A DNA stretch of 64,000 nucleotides from Pelargonium cotyledonis (Eukaryota; Streptophyta; Magnoliopsida; Geraniales; Geraniaceae). The notes below the pieces were generated by a model, which saw nothing but the letters and a program-made list of their open reading frames with translations, had not been told where the DNA came from and made no database searches. The stretch spans positions 1-64,000 of the forward strand of contig JAYMTA010000022.1 of NCBI GenBank assembly GCA_036897625.1, given 5' to 3'. Positions within the stretch are counted from its first letter, which is position 1; each line of letters starts with the position of its first letter. Of this stretch, positions 61,523 to 64,000 are shown piece after piece. A program made the position numbers and the translations under genes.

Positions 61523-61594
61523 CGAGGTAAAAATGATTTGAACCTTTGAATCTCGATACGAAAAAGGGGTGCCTTACCACTCAGCGATACCCCA
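61523..61594 (-). tRNA. degenerate tRNA-like segment, trnQ-type
   Basis: On the - strand the whole length follows plant mitochondrial trnQ (TTG): TGGGGTA at the start, GAGTGGTAAGGCA, a TTTTCGT loop, AAAGGTTCAAATC and TTACCTC at the end. The acceptor forms six pairs (GGGGTA with TACCTC, one of them G-T). The D stem pairs at three positions counting T-G, and the T stem at four of five. The anticodon stem (CCCCT/ATCGA) is broken, and the loop TTTTCGT has C where trnQ has G, so the nominal anticodon is TTC (Glu) instead of TTG (Gln). The outer structure is better kept than the middle. Degenerate or in course of change. Confidence 0.72.
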
Positions 61595-63139
61595 CAAAAC
61601 TTAAAAGAATTTTAAATGTTTAAGGGACTTTGCATAATACTTATAGAGATTCGGCTTACCTTGACCAATATGCGTTTCTATATAAGGGATTCTCGACTCT
61701 ATTTTTAACTTTTATAACTACTCTTAACTAACTAAAAACGGAAAATAAGGCCAATTTAACTATACCTATATTTTTCATATCTTAATGCTGTTGAGTACGC
61801 CCCTAGGAAACTCTTAATTCCTTACTAAAAATTATAGAAAAAAGGGGAACTACCCTATAGAGATATATACCCCCTGCCCCCTACCCCAGTATACAAAGGA
61901 GTTCCTGATTAGATTACTTAGAGTATGACCCCACTTGTCTTGCGGACTTGTTTTCGAGAATACGTTCCTTAAACACGAAAGGGTCGCGATGTATTCTGAT
62001 CGAATAACTATACAGCCTTTTTTTTTATCTTTTACGTATTTAAGCAAGCTTTGAGAAAATCTTCTCTGATATAAATTGCGTCGGCTTTTAACATAAATGA
62101 GATATAAAACAAGGTCTTAGGCCCTCTTGAACGGGTAGGTCTCCCTAGATAGAAAATATAAGAAGTTCTGTCTTACCAGAGTCTATTTCCTAGTATTTTG
62201 TAATAACTAGGCCCTTGGTTAACGGGTTAGTTATGTAAGTTTTTATGTAACCTATTAAAGGTTTATAACCGGGTTTCGAAAAAGATATCTGTTACTTTTT
62301 TACTTACTAACGCGCTCGGTATAATACTAAATTTTTCAAGCTTTCACACTAGACTTATGTAAGGGATACTTACAAAAGGCGCAAACTCTCGGTCAGACTT
62401 TGGCTCAGGAATACAAAAAGAGCCGGTCTAAGTAATCAGACAACCCAGCCCAGTCAATAACTTACCCAAGCAAGGCTAATCGATAAAACTAATAAAACTC
62501 TTTTTTCTATTTACACCTTTTCACACTACTCCTTGTATTACTTAATTGAAAATGTCAAAGAAACTGACCCAACCCAAACCTTACTTTAAACTAGCAACAA
62601 TTCCTCACTTAACTTAGTCATTTGAGTATCCACAATCTAGTGAAGAGGATCTTAAAAAAAAGAGTTAATAGGAAATCTGCATTGATTAGAACCAATACCG
62701 AGGTTACTAGCTATAATCGCTTAAAACACTAATATCTCTGCAAAAAGTCTTATTTTATGGAATCCTGTAAGCGAGTATGAAAAGATATCTCAGAGTTTAC
62801 TTATATTCAGCAATTCAAGACTAGAGTACTAAGCCTGCCAAAAATTAAGTGCAATTTCTATTTCAGTTATACCACAGTCCAGTAAAAAGGAATTCCGAAC
62901 CTCAAGCTACCTCATTTCATTACCATCTCTAGTAATGTGAGTTCTTTACAGACATCTTTTTAAGGCTCCGAAAGACGGATTTTGGTTATCATTATATAAA
63001 TCTGCAGTACCCCTTCTGAAAAAACCATTTGTTTATTTGGATTCGACCAATACCTTGTACTTCTAGTTTTTGTCACTAACTAGGAAAGGCCTACGAAGGA
63101 AATATTTAACTAGGCGCTTACATGTTCATGCTTGAAATA
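61595..63139. other. anonymous AT-rich stretch
   Basis: No gene recognised. 62390-62600 is A- and C-rich on the + strand. A word GGTTTATAACCGGGTTTCGAA at 62260-62280 recalls a T loop but has no tRNA body. Confidence 0.45.
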
Positions 63140-63419
63140 CTAATAGAAATTTTTATTGACCTTACGATAAACTAAGTAATTTATTGTATAGTGAAAGAAT
63201 CTCGATAGGATAGATCCTTCTTTCCTATGCCCCATATATAGGGTTATGAACTGAACAAGAACATTAGCCGATTGCAATCTTGATTTATCATTTAGTAAAG
63301 TGATTCTTTGGATAGAACCCCTTTTACATAATATAGGATATACCCCTTCTTCATTAGGACGAATAGGAAATTTGGATTGCTTTTCATATTCATAAGACCC
63401 TGTCTTTCTGAGAATCTTA
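63140..63419 (-). other. open frame continuing past the atp9 homology
   Basis: The frame that holds the second half of the atp9 relic stays open for about 93 further codons after the point where ATP9 normally ends, stopping at 63140. This tail is hydrophilic and basic (for example KRGSIQRITLLNDKSR) and matches no protein I recognise. Normal plant ATP9 stops right after its second membrane helix. The tail could make a chimeric reading frame of the sort plant mitochondria often build from atp9 pieces, or be open by chance. Confidence 0.4.
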
Positions 63420-63618
63420 GAATTTAAAAGGAGTATAAAGAAGCCTATCATTAAGTAAAAAAAAAAGGCAATAGCCTCGGTAAAAGCAGACCCTAAAATA
63501 GCCAAAAGGGTTGCTTAGATGGGTTTCGTTCCACTGAGTTTCTTAAGGAAGACAAGATTTTAGCAATACCCATGGCTGTTCCAACTAGAACAATAGTTGC
63601 AGCTCCAGCACCAGGGCT
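63420..63618 (-). pseudogene. atp9: atp9 relic: ATP synthase subunit c, frame broken
   Basis: ATP9 forms the proton-carrying c-ring of mitochondrial ATP synthase and normally has about 74 residues in two membrane helices. Codons at 63618-63511 read GAGAATI, then [14 protein letters not shown], the first helix and polar loop (plant form GAGAATIALAG and SSLIHSVARNPS). From 63502 a different frame reads [15 protein letters not shown] and on to FFILLL, the second helix with its essential Glu in TEAI. Between the halves, the expected LFGYAILG region seems to have lost six bases between two GCTAT words and gained one T, which shifts the frame. The first eight or so residues and a start codon are missing; stops lie just upstream. 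Non-conservative changes (I to R, A to E) support decay. The green-plant signatures GAGAATI and SSL..SV suggest a streptophyte mitochondrial origin. RNA editing by insertion could in principle restore it, but nothing shows that. Confidence 0.85.
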
Positions 63619-64000
63619 ACCTTACTAACAATGAAAAAACAAGATATTCCATGAAAGTCCTTTATTGCAGTATTCGCTTGTATAGAGACTTGCTTTTGTA
63701 ATGTTTTTTGTCTAGTTTAACTACTGAAAAACTTCTGTCTTCTGTAGCTCTAATCCTAAGTTCCGCAAAAAAGTCAAATTAATAGAAAGTAGGAGTTCTT
63801 TTTTAGCAATCGAAAGAAAAAGGTAAGAGTTCTTAATTATTAGCTGAATTTAGTAAAGTGTGTAACTACGAGTTATAAACAAGGGGCTCTTGGAATACTA
63901 GGCCTGAGCTTAGCTTTAATTAGGAAAATACAGGGGGATCTCGTAGGGAGCCCTTTATATATATACTAAAATGGCTTTATAATTAGAATACCAGCATTTA
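63619..64000. other. anonymous end of window
   Basis: Upstream of the atp9 relic on the - strand I see no missing first exon, ribosome site or promoter. The sequence is AT-rich without recognisable features. Confidence 0.45.

Overview
The window looks like mitochondrial DNA of the green-plant type, most likely from a streptophyte (land plant or charophyte alga). The evidence is a broken copy of atp9 (ATP synthase subunit c) near the right end and about 17 tRNA-like segments that resemble plant organellar trnK, trnN, trnD, trnW, trnQ, trnS and trnE. By eye the base composition is roughly one third G+C, which is low for a land-plant mitochondrion, so the exact lineage stays open. A nuclear copy of mitochondrial DNA, or a gene-poor mitochondrial chromosome, is also possible.

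There is no convincing intact protein gene. The longest open frame in any of the six frames is 121 codons, about what random sequence of this composition should give in 64 kb. That frame, at 63140-63505 (-), carries the second half of the atp9 relic. I could find no rRNA, intron core, transposon, CRISPR array or replication origin.

Layout: 1-3400 is featureless AT-rich DNA. 3401-10500 is a mosaic of short diverged repeats that recur several times within the block, with one inverted copy at 23.1 kb. 10.1-10.8 kb and 17.4-17.8 kb are T-rich on the + strand. From 12.5 kb on, isolated tRNA-like segments lie 0.5 to 6 kb apart in anonymous DNA: 12545 (-, Trp-like), 18914 (-, Lys-like), 19800 (+, Asn), 22984 (+, Lys-like), 27507 (+, Asp-like), 29992 and 31105 (+, unassigned), 33356 (+, Lys-like), 35343 and 40985 (-, Lys-like), 46087 (-, Ser-like), 51130 (-, Gly-like piece), 51672 (+, Lys), 51752 (-, D-arm piece), 56364 (+, unassigned), 56771 (+, Glu-like), 60320 (+, Pro/Gln-like) and 61523 (-, Gln-like). 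The atp9 relic is at 63420-63618 (-).

Most tRNA-like segments keep the T loop and D arm but have lost acceptor pairing, anticodon pairing or both. Lys at 51672, Asn at 19800 and Gln-like at 61523 are the best preserved. Six of the segments form a Lys-derived family in two sub-types that differ in anticodon loop and strand. Elsewhere there are short dispersed motifs (AAAAAGTACT, GAGCTC and GGGGACCCC-type clusters), runs of A followed by runs of G, and a few perfect hairpins. The picture is of a region in decay, or of a genome whose transcripts need heavy correction. The sequence alone does not settle which, but decay is the simpler reading.
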